NCBI GenBank assembly: GCA_021845505.1
Contig: JAJZVU010000005.1
Location: forward strand, 57,575 to 121,574
Origin: Pseudomonadota bacterium
GTDB lineage: Bacteria > Pseudomonadota > Gammaproteobacteria > Burkholderiales > Burkholderiaceae_C
Direction of reading: 5' to 3'
Length of the DNA stretch: 64,000 nucleotides
Below, in pieces: positions 1-11,982 of the stretch (position 1 is the first letter of the stretch; each line of letters begins with the position of its first letter). The notes under the pieces are model-generated. The model had not been told where the DNA came from and did not search any database. It saw nothing but the letters and a program-made list of their open reading frames with translations. A program made the position numbers and the translations under genes.

Positions 1-303
1 CTCGCGGCACTCGACGACATAGCCGCACTCCAGCCTCCAGCGGGAAAAGCGCGGGAAATCCCTGGGGAAGTCACGGTAGCTGCGGGCCAGCATGCGCACG
101 CAGCTGCGCCGTCGCGCCAGCGCCCAGGCGCGCAAGCCCTGCACGACCTCGGGCTCGTCGAGCGGCCAGTCCTCGTACCGCTCGCTGTACATCCAGAAGC
201 CGGCTCCGGGCTCGCGCAGGCCGTCGCGCAAGGCCTGCTGCCAGGCGACGCGGCCGACCAGCACCGGCTGCTGCGCCGGCGCTTCGGGGGGTTGTGGCTT
301 CAT
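1..303 (-). CDS. Unidentified protein, N-terminal 101 codons (runs off the window)
   Basis: An open frame starts with ATG at 303 and continues to the window edge, so only about 101 residues are visible. The product starts MKPQPPEAP and is rich in Trp, Arg and Tyr; it has no signal peptide or membrane segment in the visible part. The start codon overlaps the roxA stop codon as ATGA, which indicates translational coupling downstream of roxA. The pattern (acidic Leu-Asp-Glu-Pro segment followed by an Arg-rich stretch) faintly recalls short domains of unknown function found near GNAT acetyltransferases in betaproteobacteria, but I cannot assign a family. Codon use matches its neighbours, so it is very likely a real gene. 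Confidence 0.7.
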   Translation of the reverse strand, partial: MKPQPPEAPAQQPVLVGRVAWQQALRDGLREPGAGFWMYSERYEDWPLDEPEVVQGLRAWALARRRSCVRMLARSYRDFPRDFPRFSRWRLECGYVVECRE

Positions 304-1460
304 GCTGGCTCCTGCGGCCCATGCCGGGCCCTGTCGGCGGGATGCGCCCAGCCGTCGCGGCACCACTGCAACAGCAACTCGCGTTCGGCGGGCGTGGCCT
401 GGGCATAGTGCGCCGGACTCAGCTCGCGCAGGTCGGCCAGGCGGCGCAGGAGCCGGGAGGCTGCCAGCTGCGGCGCGACGCTCTCGCCGTTGATGGCCAG
501 CGCAGCCGGCGCCCACAACATGCGGCTGCGCCTGTCCAGGCGCACGCCGGCGCGCGCCAGGCGCCGCGCCAGCCCGACACGATCGCCGGGGCTGAACACC
601 ACCTCCTGCTTGGGTTCGGTGAGCAACTCGGCCAGCGCGCGGGTGTAGCCTGCGCGCGATGGGCGCAGCCGGGCGAAAGCCTCGGCGACAAAGTCCACCA
701 TGCCCTCGGGCAGGCGCGCCGGGTGCGCGGCCCAGCCGCGCCCGAGCGCGCCGCGATCGCTGTAGCGCACGCCGGCGGGAAGTTCCTCGGCGAGCTTCCA
801 CAGCAGGTGGCGCAGCAGTTCGTCGGCGGGCGGCGAGCGGAATCCCACCGAGTAGGTCATGCACTCGCCTTCGGCCACGCCGTCGTGCCCCCAGCCCGGC
901 GGCAGGTACAGCAGGTCGCCGGGCTCGACCCACAGTTCCTGCTCCGGCTCGAAGTCCTGCAGCAGCTTCAGCGGTTGCCCGGGCCGCAGCCGCGGCCGCG
1001 CCACCGGCCCCAGCCGCCAGCGGCGGCGCCCCTGCGCCTGCAGCAGGAACACGTCGTAGTCATCCACGTGCGGCCCCACCCCGCCGCCGTCGCTGGCCCA
1101 GGAGATCATCAGGTCGTCCAGCCGCGCATCGGGAACGAAGCGAAAGCGCCGCAGCAGCTCCGCCACGCCCTCGTCGTGCAGGTCGACGCCCTGCACCAGC
1201 AGCGTCCAGTCCGGCCGCCGCACCGCGCCCAGATCCCGCGCGCGCAGCGGCGAGCGCAGCACCTGCCAGTGCGTTCCCTCGCGCCGCACCACCCGCGCCT
1301 CCACGTCCTCGCGCAACGCCAGTTCGAACAGCCGGCGGCGGTCGATCAGCGGCTTGAAGCCCGGCAGCGCCTGGCGCAACAGCAGCGGCCTGCGCTGCCA
1401 GTGCAGGCGCAGGAATTCCTCGTGGCTGAGCCCGGGCAAGCGCAGCAGATCCTGTGACAC
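300..1460 (-). CDS. roxA: Cupin/JmjC ribosomal protein L16 arginine hydroxylase (RoxA/YcfD family)
   Basis: A 386-residue protein, close to the length of E. coli YcfD/RoxA, an Fe(II)/2-oxoglutarate oxygenase that hydroxylates an arginine of ribosomal protein L16. The N-terminus has the family's pattern of a Trp-Gln-Arg-Arg-Pro-Leu-Leu segment. The metal site is visible as HVDDYD in GPHVDDYDVF (the HxD part) with a later His in GWGHDGV. A C-terminal winged-helix-like part follows. The stop overlaps the next gene by ATGA. Pairing with a SlyD-like isomerase, which here diverges from it, is frequent in Burkholderiales. The family call is firm; L16 as substrate is inferred from the family. Confidence 0.85.
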   Translation of the reverse strand: MSQDLLRLPGLSHEEFLRLHWQRRPLLLRQALPGFKPLIDRRRLFELALREDVEARVVRREGTHWQVLRSPLRARDLGAVRRPDWTLLVQGVDLHDEGVAELLRRFRFVPDARLDDLMISWASDGGGVGPHVDDYDVFLLQAQGRRRWRLGPVARPRLRPGQPLKLLQDFEPEQELWVEPGDLLYLPPGWGHDGVAEGECMTYSVGFRSPPADELLRHLLWKLAEELPAGVRYSDRGALGRGWAAHPARLPEGMVDFVAEAFARLRPSRAGYTRALAELLTEPKQEVVFSPGDRVGLARRLARAGVRLDRRSRMLWAPAALAINGESVAPQLAASRLLRRLADLRELSPAHYAQATPAERELLLQWCRDGWAHPADRARHGPQEPA

Positions 1461-1595
1461 CGTCGACTCCCGCGGACGCGCACCTGCGGCCCTCGGCCGC
1501 GCAGTCTAGTCCACTGCGGCTGGCACGCGGTCCGGCCTTGGCCGCAAAATACCGCCTTCGCACAGCAGCCGCCGAGCCCGGCAGGAAGCCCCATC

Positions 1596-2111
1596 ATGCA
1601 GATCGCCCCCGACACCGTGGTCACCCTGGCCTGGCGCCTGACCGACGCCCAGAACGAAGCCCTGGCCGAGGACGACCAGGGGACCGATTTCTACGTCGGC
1701 GGCGCCGACCTGCTGCCGGCGATCTCGCGCGACCTGCTCGGCAAGTCCGCCGGCGACAGCGGTGCGCTGCAGATCGAGCCCGCCGATGCCTTCGGCGACT
1801 ACGACCCGCTGCGCCTGCGGGTCGAGGACCGCGCGTGCTTTCCGGCGCTGCTCGAACCCGGCATGCAGTTCGAGCAGCTGCCTGCGGGCTGCGCCCCCGC
1901 CGAGGCCGGCTGCCTGTACACGGTCACCGACATCGCCGAGGACAAGGTGGTGCTCGACGGCAACCACCCGCTGGCCGGCATGGCGCTGCGGGTGCACTAT
2001 CGCATCGTCGACGTGCGCGAACCCGACCCCGACGAACTCGAGGCGCACAGCGCGCATCTGGACGAAGTCGACACCGGCATGTTCCTCGTCGGCCGCACGC
2101 CCGGGGCCTGA
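1596..2111 (+). CDS. FKBP-type peptidyl-prolyl cis-trans isomerase, SlyD-like
   Basis: A 171-residue protein starting MQIAPDTVVTLAWRL, matching the opening strand of SlyD/FKBP domains, followed by an insert-in-flap layout and the segment EPADAFGDYDP that corresponds to the SlyD 'P-E-D-A-Y/F-G' motif. It would catalyse prolyl isomerisation and act as a cytoplasmic chaperone. Unlike E. coli SlyD it has no His/Cys-rich metal-binding tail, so a nickel role is unlikely. It diverges from roxA across about 135 bases and converges on the ABC permease gene with only 24 bases between. The start has no strong ribosome-binding site. Confidence 0.8.
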   Translation: MQIAPDTVVTLAWRLTDAQNEALAEDDQGTDFYVGGADLLPAISRDLLGKSAGDSGALQIEPADAFGDYDPLRLRVEDRACFPALLEPGMQFEQLPAGCAPAEAGCLYTVTDIAEDKVVLDGNHPLAGMALRVHYRIVDVREPDPDELEAHSAHLDEVDTGMFLVGRTPGA

Positions 2112-2135
2112 GGTCCGGCGGCCGGGCGCCCTCCT

Positions 2136-3278
2136 TCAGGCCGCCAGCGCGAGCGAGCGCCGCAGGCGAGCCAGCGCGAACGCGAAGAACACCGCGCCGA
2201 TCGCAGCGATGGCCAGCAGCTGCGGCCACACCACGGCCAGCCCGGCGCCGCGGAACAGCGTCGCCTGCGAGAGGCTGACGAAGTGGGTGGTGGGAGCCGC
2301 CTGCATCAGCATGCGCACCAGCGCGGGCATGCTTTCGCGCGGGGTGCTGGCTCCCGACAGCATTTCCAGCGGCAGCAGCACCATGATCAGAAGCAACCCC
2401 ATCTGGGGCATCGAGCGCGCCACGGTGCCGAAGAAGATGCCCATCGAGGTCACCGCGAACATCTGCAGCGCCGCCCCCAGCACGAACACCCAGGTCGCCG
2501 CGGGCAGCGGCACGCCGAGCAGGCCGTGCACGACCAGCAGCAAGGACGCGCAGGTTCCCAGCAGCACGACCAGCCCCATCGACCAGACCTTGGCCGCCAT
2601 GATCTGCAGAGGACTCAGCGGCATCGACAGCAGATGCTCCAGCGTGCCGTGCTCGCGTTCGCGCAGCAGCGCGGCGCTGGTCAGCACGATGCCCAGCATG
2701 GTCACGTTGTTGATCAGCTCGGCCACCGCGCCGAACCAGGACGGGGTCAGCGCGGCATTGAAGCGATTGCGCAGCACCAGCCGTGCCGGCTGCGCCAGCG
2801 GCGGTCCGCCGGGCGGGCCGCGCAGCTCGAAGGCGGCGATCTCCCCCTGGGCGATGGCCTGCACATAGGCGCCGCCGGCGAAGGCCTGCAGCATGCGCGT
2901 GGCATCGACGCTGAGCTGCAGCCCGGGCCTGCGCCCGCCGAACAGGTCGCGCTGGAAATGCGGCGGGATGTCGAGCACGAAGGTGTAGAGCCCGGCATCC
3001 ATCGCGGGATCGACCTGGCTCGGCGCCAGTCGCGGCGGCGGCAGGAAATACGGCGGCCCGAAGGCCTGGCTCAGCCGATCGGACAGCACCGAATGGTCCT
3101 CGTCGACCACCGCCAGCGGCGCTCTCTGCAGGGTCTCGGGGGTCCCGGTGGCGGCGCTGTAGATGGCCAGCGTGAAGGCGAAGCCCATCAGCAGCAGCAT
3201 GGCCGGGTCGTGCCACAGGCTGCGCAGTTCCTTGACCCCGAGGTGCCACACGTTGGACAGCCACGCCATGGCGGTCAT
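2136..3278 (-). CDS. ABC-2 type permease (YhhJ-like), last gene of the RbbA-type efflux operon
   Basis: A 380-residue ABC-2 permease. One N-terminal membrane segment (about residues 24-42) is followed by a large extracytoplasmic domain and then five hydrophobic helices in the C-terminal half, the layout of YhhJ/YbhR-type permeases. The conserved cytoplasmic element EREHGTLEHLLSMPLSP is present before the membrane core. ATG at 3278 lies two bases after the stop of the ATPase/permease fusion gene; a second ATG nine bases further is possible. It should form the second membrane half of the exporter encoded by the three-gene operon. The substrate cannot be read from the sequence. Confidence 0.85.
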   Translation of the reverse strand: MTAMAWLSNVWHLGVKELRSLWHDPAMLLLMGFAFTLAIYSAATGTPETLQRAPLAVVDEDHSVLSDRLSQAFGPPYFLPPPRLAPSQVDPAMDAGLYTFVLDIPPHFQRDLFGGRRPGLQLSVDATRMLQAFAGGAYVQAIAQGEIAAFELRGPPGGPPLAQPARLVLRNRFNAALTPSWFGAVAELINNVTMLGIVLTSAALLREREHGTLEHLLSMPLSPLQIMAAKVWSMGLVVLLGTCASLLLVVHGLLGVPLPAATWVFVLGAALQMFAVTSMGIFFGTVARSMPQMGLLLIMVLLPLEMLSGASTPRESMPALVRMLMQAAPTTHFVSLSQATLFRGAGLAVVWPQLLAIAAIGAVFFAFALARLRRSLALAA

Positions 3279-3280
3279 CC

Positions 3281-6031
3281 TCAGCGCTCCTGCCGGCCCA
3301 GCAGCACCAGCCCGGCCGCCGCGAGCAGCGGCGCGGCCAGCAGCAGCGCAAGCAGCTCGGGCGCCAGCTCGCCCAGGCTCAGCGCCTTCGAGAAGGTGCC
3401 CCGGCAGATGGTCAGGAAGTGGGTCGTCGGGTAGATCCGGCCGATCCACGCCGCCGGCCCCTGCAGCGCCGAAGTCGGCGTGAGCAAGCCGGAGAACTGC
3501 ACGGCCGGCAGCATGGTGCCGATGGTGGTGGCGAAGATCGCCGCCGTCTGGGTGCGCAGGAAGCTCGACATCAGCAGCCCCAGCGCGCTGGCGTCGAACA
3601 CGTACAGCAGCGAGGCCAGCGCGTAGGCCACCGGGCTTCCGGTGAAGGGCACGCGGAACACCGCGACCGTCCAGGCCCACAGCAGCAGCGAATTGAGCAG
3701 CCCGAGCGCGACATAGGGCAGCTGCTTGCCCAGCAGGAATTCCAGCCGCGTGGCGGGCCCGGCGTAGAAGTTCAGGATCGAGCCGAGCTCCTTCTCGCGC
3801 ACCACGCTGAGGGCGGCAAGCATGGCCGGGATCATCATCAGCAACAGCGGCAGGATGGCCGGAGCCATCGCCACCAGGCTGCTGAGCTCGGGGTTGTAGC
3901 GGTAGCGGATGTCGATGCCGACGCTGCCGGCCGCCGGCGGCAGCGCGGCGCGCTCGGCGGCGCGGCGCAACAGCCACGACGCATGCACTCCCTCGACGAA
4001 GGCGTCGATGTTCTCGGCGCGCGACGGCATCGAGCCGTCGACCCAGGCGCCGATGGACGGCGACAGCCCGCGCTGCACGTCCCTGGCGAAACCCGGCGGG
4101 ATCTCCAGGGCCATCGCCAGTTCGCCGCTGCGCATGCGGCGATCGAGGTCGGCGTCGCTGCGCAGCGGCGATCGCTCGCTGAATTCCCTCGCGCTGGCGA
4201 AGTCGGCCACGTAATCGCGGCTGAGCACGCTGGCGTCGCGGTCGAGCACGGCGAAGCGCAGGTGTTGCACGTCGAGGTTGATGCCGTAGCCCATGATCAC
4301 CAGCAGCAGCACGCTGCCCGCCAGCGCCAGCGCCGAGCGCACGGGGTCGTGCAGCAGCTCCAGCGCCTCGCGCCAGCTGTGGGCGAGCAGTCGCGTGGCC
4401 GAGCGCGCCAGCGCCCCGGGGTAGCGCCGCGGCCGCTGCGCCGAGACCAGCGCGGCATCGTCGGCGGCCGGCTGCGGCGCCTGCTGCGCGGCGATCCACC
4501 GCACGAAGGCCTGCTCCAGCGAGCCGGCGCCTCGCGCCGCGGCGATGTCGCGCGGCGTGCCGCTGGCCAGCACCCGCCCGGCGTGCATCAGCGCCACCCG
4601 ATCGCAGCGCTCGGCCTCGTCCATGCGGTGGGTGGAAACGAACACCGTCACGCCATCGCGTCGCGCCAGTTCCTGCAGCCGATTCCAGAACCAGTCGCGG
4701 GCCAGCGGATCGACGCCCGAAGTCGGCTCGTCGAGGATCAGCAGTTCCGGTGCGTGCAGGGTCGCCACCGCCAGCGACAGGCGCTGGCGCATGCCCAGCG
4801 GCAGTTGCGCCGGGTGCATCGGCAGCACCTGCCGCAGTCCGTAGCGCGCCGCCGCGCGTTCCACGACCTCGCGCTGGCGCTGCGCGGGCAGGCCGAACAG
4901 CCGTGCGTGCAGCTCCAGGTTCTGCAGCACGCTCAGCTCCCCCCACAGCGAAAAGCCCTGGGTCATGTAGCCCACCCGGCGGCGCGAGCCGAGGTCGCGC
5001 GGCGCCGGCTCGCGACCGAAGACCCGCACGCTGCCGGCGCTCGGCTCGAGCAGGCCGGCGAGCATCTTCATGGTCGTGGTCTTGCCGCATCCGTTGGAGC
5101 CGATGAAGCCGAAGATCTCGCCGCGCGCGATGCGCAGGTCGACCGCGTCGACCGCGACGAAGTCGCCGAAACGCCGGACCAGCCCCTGCGCCTCCACCAC
5201 CGGCTGCCGCTGCGGCAGCGGCTGCGGCCGTGCCGGCGCCCCGGCGGCGGCGGGCTCCTGCGACTGCGGCGCGAGCCGCTGCGGCAACAGCGCGACAAAG
5301 GCGTGCTCCAGGTCGTCGCAGCCGGTGCGCTCGAGCAGCCTGCGCGGCGTGCCGCGCGCCACCACCCGGCCGCCGTCCATCGCCACCAGCCAGTCGAAGC
5401 CCCGGGCCTCGTCCATGTACGAGGTGGCCACCAGCACGCTCATCCCCGGGTGGCGGCGGCGAAGCCGCGCGATCAGCTCCCAGAACTGCACCCGCGACAG
5501 CGGATCCACCCCGGTCGTCGGTTCGTCGAGCACCAGCAGTTCCGGGTCGTGCAGCAACGCGCAGCACAAGGCCAGTTTCTGCTTCATCCCGCCCGACAGC
5601 GTGGCCACCGGCCGCGCCGCGAACTCGGCCAGCCCGGTCGCGCGCAGCAGCTCGGCCTGCCTGGCGATTCGCGATGCGGGATCGAAGCCGCGCTGGCGGC
5701 CGAAGAACTCCAGGTTCTGCGCGACCGACAGGCGCGGGTACAGGCTGCGCCCCAGGCCCTGCGGCATGTAGGCGACGCGGTGGCGCAGCCTGGCGAGCTC
5801 GCGGGGCCGGCGCAGGTCGGCGCCCAGCACCTCGATCTCGCCGGCCTGCAGCCTGCGCACCCCGGCCAGCAGCGCGAGCAGGCTGGATTTGCCCACCCCA
5901 TCGGGCCCGATCAACCCGACCATGCGGCCCGCCGGAAGGCACAGATGCGCGACGTCCAGCACCCGCCGGTCGCGGTAGCGCAGCTCGACATGCCGCAGCA
6001 GCGCCAGCCCGCCTCGCGCCCGCTCGCTCAC
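3281..6031 (-). CDS. rbbA: Fused double ATP-binding cassette/ABC-2 permease (RbbA/YhiH-like)
   Basis: A 916-residue fusion, nearly the length of E. coli RbbA/YhiH (about 911). The order is ATPase 1 (Walker A GPDGVGKSS, signature LSGGMKQK, Walker B LVLDEPTTG), a low-complexity Pro/Gln/Ala linker, ATPase 2 (Walker A GSNGCGKTT, Walker B LILDEPTSG) and a C-terminal ABC-2 permease with about six membrane segments. The second signature is degenerate (LPLGMRQR in place of LSGGQ), so one ATP site may be weak. The start is taken as GTG at 6031 because GTGA overlaps the HlyD stop; an upstream in-frame extension is antisense-like and rejected. RbbA in E. coli is described as a ribosome-associated ATPase, but the HlyD and permease partners argue for an exporter. 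Confidence 0.85.
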   Translation of the reverse strand: MSERARGGLALLRHVELRYRDRRVLDVAHLCLPAGRMVGLIGPDGVGKSSLLALLAGVRRLQAGEIEVLGADLRRPRELARLRHRVAYMPQGLGRSLYPRLSVAQNLEFFGRQRGFDPASRIARQAELLRATGLAEFAARPVATLSGGMKQKLALCCALLHDPELLVLDEPTTGVDPLSRVQFWELIARLRRRHPGMSVLVATSYMDEARGFDWLVAMDGGRVVARGTPRRLLERTGCDDLEHAFVALLPQRLAPQSQEPAAAGAPARPQPLPQRQPVVEAQGLVRRFGDFVAVDAVDLRIARGEIFGFIGSNGCGKTTTMKMLAGLLEPSAGSVRVFGREPAPRDLGSRRRVGYMTQGFSLWGELSVLQNLELHARLFGLPAQRQREVVERAAARYGLRQVLPMHPAQLPLGMRQRLSLAVATLHAPELLILDEPTSGVDPLARDWFWNRLQELARRDGVTVFVSTHRMDEAERCDRVALMHAGRVLASGTPRDIAAARGAGSLEQAFVRWIAAQQAPQPAADDAALVSAQRPRRYPGALARSATRLLAHSWREALELLHDPVRSALALAGSVLLLVIMGYGINLDVQHLRFAVLDRDASVLSRDYVADFASAREFSERSPLRSDADLDRRMRSGELAMALEIPPGFARDVQRGLSPSIGAWVDGSMPSRAENIDAFVEGVHASWLLRRAAERAALPPAAGSVGIDIRYRYNPELSSLVAMAPAILPLLLMMIPAMLAALSVVREKELGSILNFYAGPATRLEFLLGKQLPYVALGLLNSLLLWAWTVAVFRVPFTGSPVAYALASLLYVFDASALGLLMSSFLRTQTAAIFATTIGTMLPAVQFSGLLTPTSALQGPAAWIGRIYPTTHFLTICRGTFSKALSLGELAPELLALLLAAPLLAAAGLVLLGRQER

Positions 6032-7149
6032 GGCAGCGCGCTCCTCGCCGGGCCGCGCCCCGGCTCGGCGGCGGAGGCGGCCGCAGCGCCCGTCTGCAGG
6101 CGCTGCGGCCACGCCAGGCCGCGCTCCAGCCGGACATAGGCCATGCCGGGCATGCCGCTCTTGAGTTCGGGCAGGTGGGCGGCGGCCCAGCGCGGGTCGA
6201 CGCGGGCGCGCACCCGGAACATCAGCTTCTGGCGCTCGCTGGCGGTCTCCACGCTCTTCGGGGTGAACTGGGCGACCGCCGACACGTAGGACACCCGCGC
6301 CGGCACCGCCCTGTCCGGCCGCGCGTCGAGCACCAGCCGCGCCTCGTCGCCGAGCAGCACCTTGCCGGCGTCGGCCTCGGGCAGGAAGAACGACATGCCC
6401 AGGTCGGACGTGTCGAGCAGGCTGACCACCCGCGCGCCCACGCCGAGCATCTCGCCCGGGCGCGCCACCAGGTACTGCACCTGGCCCGCCACCGGGGCAC
6501 GGATCGCGCAGTCGCGCAGTTCGACGTCGATGCGCTGCACCGCTGCCTGCGCCGAGGCCACCGCCGACTGCGCCTCGGCCGCCGCCAGGCGCGCGGTCGA
6601 GACGGCCGCCGCGGCAGCCTGCACCTGGGCGCGCGCGGCGGCCAGCGCGCCTTGCGCGCTTCCCAGCCGCGCCTGGTCGTCGTCGAGCTGCTGCTGCGAC
6701 ACACCGCCCAGCTCCAGCAACTGCCGCGAGCGCAGCAGGCGGCTGCGCGCGGCGCGCAGCTCGCTGTCGCGCTGCAGCGCCTGGGCGGCCGCGACGGCCT
6801 GCTCGCCGCGGCGCAGCGCGACCTGCGACAGCGCGGTGGCCGCGGCATCGCGCGCCTGCTGGCGCTGCGCGGCGACCTGCTCGCGCTGCGCCCGCAGCGG
6901 GGCGCAATCGAGCAGCGCGACGACCTGCCCTGCGCTCACCCGCTCGCCCTCCTGCACCCGCAACGACTGCAGGCGGGCCGCCAGCCGGGTGGACAGCTCG
7001 ATGTCCACCGCCTCCAGCCGGCCGTTGCCCGACGCCAGTCCCGGAATCGACCGCGGCCGCTGCAGCCAGTACGAGGCCGCGGCCAGCAGCGCGAGCCCGG
7101 CCACGGCGGCGAGCGTCCAAGCCAGGGGTCGCGCCTGCGGCATGTCCAT
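6028..7149 (-). CDS. HlyD/EmrA-type membrane fusion protein (YhiI-like)
   Basis: A 373-residue periplasmic adaptor. A single N-terminal membrane anchor (about residues 8-28, WTLAAVAGLALLAAASYWL) is followed by a first lipoyl half, a long Ala/Gln/Arg-rich coiled-coil hairpin (about residues 85-210), a second lipoyl half with RAPVAGQVQYL, and a beta-barrel domain. It should link the inner-membrane transporter encoded downstream to an outer-membrane channel; no channel gene is present here. The start could be ATG 7149 or ATG 7143. The stop overlaps the GTG of the next gene, so it is the first gene of the operon. Confidence 0.87.
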   Translation of the reverse strand: MDMPQARPLAWTLAAVAGLALLAAASYWLQRPRSIPGLASGNGRLEAVDIELSTRLAARLQSLRVQEGERVSAGQVVALLDCAPLRAQREQVAAQRQQARDAAATALSQVALRRGEQAVAAAQALQRDSELRAARSRLLRSRQLLELGGVSQQQLDDDQARLGSAQGALAAARAQVQAAAAAVSTARLAAAEAQSAVASAQAAVQRIDVELRDCAIRAPVAGQVQYLVARPGEMLGVGARVVSLLDTSDLGMSFFLPEADAGKVLLGDEARLVLDARPDRAVPARVSYVSAVAQFTPKSVETASERQKLMFRVRARVDPRWAAAHLPELKSGMPGMAYVRLERGLAWPQRLQTGAAAASAAEPGRGPARSALP

Positions 7150-7258
7150 TCCTGCCGGCCGACAGGGCCGGCCGTCGACCCGATTGTGCGGCCGGCACCG
7201 CCGGCCGACCATGCGCCCAGATCAAACGCCGGCGAAACGCCGCGCCGGCGGCCCAGGC

Positions 7259-7738
7259 TCAGCTGCCGGTGGAGCCGAAGCCCCCGCCGCCGCGCTCGCT
7301 GGCGTGGGAGAACGCCTCGACCACCTCGAAGCGGGCGCGCACGATGGGCACGAACATCATCTGGGCGATGCGCTCGCCCGGCTCGATGCGCAGCGGCGGG
7401 CTGCCCGCGGGGTTGCGGTTCCAGGCGCTGACCATCACCTGGCCGGTGTAGTCGGCGTCGATGACCCCCAGCGAATTGCCCAGCACCAGGCCGCGCTTGT
7501 GGCCCATTCCCGAGCGCGGCGCGATCACCGCCATCAGTCCCGCATCGGCGATGTGCATCGCGAAACCGGCGGGAACGAGCACGGCTGGGCTGCCGGCGGC
7601 CAGCTCCAGCGGCTGCTCCAGGCAGGCGTGCAGGTCGACCGCGGCGGCCATGGGCGACTGGTAGGCGGGCAGACCCCACTGCCGCAGCCGCGGATCGAGG
7701 ATCACGAATTCGACGCTGGCGCAGGCAGGCTGGGTCAA
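7259..7738 (-). CDS. dut: dUTP diphosphatase
   Basis: A 159-residue trimeric dUTPase that hydrolyses dUTP to dUMP and pyrophosphate. The five family motifs can be followed: AVDLHA, the serine motif APRSGMGHKRGL, the uracil-binding hairpin GVIDADYTGQ, ERIAQMMF, and the C-terminal flexible arm ERGGGGFGSTG. No ATG lies at the family N-terminus. The best start is TTG at 7738, which has a GGAG seven bases upstream and gives a normal length. It follows coaBC, with 95 bases between, an order seen in many betaproteobacteria. Confidence 0.92.
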   Translation of the reverse strand: MTQPACASVEFVILDPRLRQWGLPAYQSPMAAAVDLHACLEQPLELAAGSPAVLVPAGFAMHIADAGLMAVIAPRSGMGHKRGLVLGNSLGVIDADYTGQVMVSAWNRNPAGSPPLRIEPGERIAQMMFVPIVRARFEVVEAFSHASERGGGGFGSTGS

Positions 7739-7833
7739 GGCAAGGCTCCGGAAGGCGGGGAAGGGGTTGCGCGCAACGGGCCGCGCGCGGGACCAGGGGA
7801 CAGGGGCCGGATGGACGTCGCCGCCGCGCGGCC

Positions 7834-9051
7834 TCAGGCGCGCGCGGGCAGGCGCGCGGCGATTTCGCGGACCAGCTGGCGCGCCAGCTCGAGCTTGTCC
7901 ATGCGCGGCAGCTCGCGCACGCCGCTCTCGTCGACCAGCACGCAACTGCTGTGGTCGCTGCCGAAGGTCTGCGGGCCGAGGTTGCCCACCAGCAGCGGCA
8001 CCGCCTTGCGCAGGCGCTTGGCCTGGGCGTTGGCGACCAGGTCGTCGGCCTCGGCGGCGAAGCCCACGCAGTACGGCGATGGCGCGCGCGCCGCGACCTC
8101 GGCGAGGATGTCGGGATTGGCCACCAGCTCGGGCAGGCTCGGCGCCGCCCCGGGCTGTTTCTTGATCTTGCCGGCCTGCGCCTGGCGCGGCCGCCAGTCG
8201 GCGACCGCGGCCGCGGCGATGAACACGTCGGCAGCGGCCAGGTCCAGCTCGGCCCGCACCGCATCGCGCATCTGCAGCGCGGTCTCGACCCGCACCGTGC
8301 GCGCCCCGTAGGGCGGCGCCAGCGCGCCCGGGCCGGCCACCAGCACCACCTCGGCGCCGGCCTCCCAGGCCGCGCGCGCCAGCGCCCAGCCCATCTTGCC
8401 GCTGGAGCGGTTGCTCAGTCCGCGCACCGCGTCCCAGGGCTCGAAGGTCGGCCCGGCGGTCAGCAGCACGCGGCGCCCCTGCAACAGCCGCGGCTGCCAC
8501 AACGCCTCGATCTCCAGCAGCAACTGCTCGGGCTCGAGCATGCGCCCCTCGCCGACCTCGCCGCAGGCCTGCTCGCCGCTTCCCGGGCCGGCCAGGCGCA
8601 CGCCATCGTCGCGCAGGCGGGCGGCGTTGCGCTGCACCGCCGGATGCGCCCACATCGCGCGGTTCATCGCCGGCGCGAGCAGCGTGGGCACGGCGTCGCG
8701 CGCCAGCAGCAGCGTGCCCAGCAGGTCGTCGCCGATGCCGCATGCCGCGCGCGCCAGCAGGTCGGCGCTGGCCGGCGCGACGACCAGCGCATCGGCCTCG
8801 CGCACGAGGTCGATGTGGTCCATCCCGGAGGCGCGCAGCGGATGCCAGGAGTCGAGCGCGACTTCGCGCCCGGACAGCGCCTGCAAGGTCAGCGGGCCGA
8901 CGAATTGCGTCGCCGCCCGGGTCATCACCACCTGCACCGAGTGGCCCGCCTTGACCAGCAGCCGCGTCAGTTCGCAGGCCTTGTAGGCGGCAATGCCCCC
9001 GCTGATGCCCAGCAGCACGCGGCGCGGGCGGGTCGAAGTGGCGGCCTGCAT
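7834..9051 (-). CDS. coaBC: Bifunctional phosphopantothenoylcysteine decarboxylase/phosphopantothenate-cysteine ligase
   Basis: A 405-residue fusion for two steps of coenzyme A synthesis. The N-terminal flavoprotein (CoaC) shows GISGGIAAYKA and the active-site motif APAMNRAMW near residue 130; the C-terminal ligase (CoaB) starts near residue 190 with LLTAGPTFEPWD and NRSSGKMG. The start at 9051 is chosen because GAGGG lies eight bases upstream and the normal N-terminus follows; a longer in-frame reading would run far into alaS. Only ten bases separate it from the alaS stop, so alaS, coaBC and dut probably form one transcript. Confidence 0.95.
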   Translation of the reverse strand: MQAATSTRPRRVLLGISGGIAAYKACELTRLLVKAGHSVQVVMTRAATQFVGPLTLQALSGREVALDSWHPLRASGMDHIDLVREADALVVAPASADLLARAACGIGDDLLGTLLLARDAVPTLLAPAMNRAMWAHPAVQRNAARLRDDGVRLAGPGSGEQACGEVGEGRMLEPEQLLLEIEALWQPRLLQGRRVLLTAGPTFEPWDAVRGLSNRSSGKMGWALARAAWEAGAEVVLVAGPGALAPPYGARTVRVETALQMRDAVRAELDLAAADVFIAAAAVADWRPRQAQAGKIKKQPGAAPSLPELVANPDILAEVAARAPSPYCVGFAAEADDLVANAQAKRLRKAVPLLVGNLGPQTFGSDHSSCVLVDESGVRELPRMDKLELARQLVREIAARLPARA

Positions 9052-9061
9052 CGCGCCGCCC

Positions 9062-11818
<2,757 letters not shown>

Positions 11819-11982
11819 GCACTCAACCGGTGGAGTCCGCGGGCCGGCGCGCCGGCAGCGGCGAAAGCGCGATTTTAGCGGCCGCCGCCGCTGCAAGCCT
11901 CGGCGAGCGACAGTACAGTACGGGTTGACCCGGACATCGCAGGCCCTGGGCCCCCTCCGTTCCCGACGATCGCACTCCCATC

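Noticed and set aside
294..1457. Long plus-strand open frame opposite roxA
   Set aside because: It is the antisense of a clear RoxA gene, rich in Arg, Gln and Pro with no domain; long false frames are expected at about 70 % GC.
2136..6137. Apparent giant fusion of adaptor, ATPases and permease
   Set aside because: The open frame passes out of the true reading frame of the ATPase gene before returning in the permease; two separate genes with their own starts explain it.
3419..7431. Very long plus-strand open frames opposite the RbbA-type operon
   Set aside because: The minus strand has intact ABC, permease and HlyD motifs; the plus-strand products are low-complexity.
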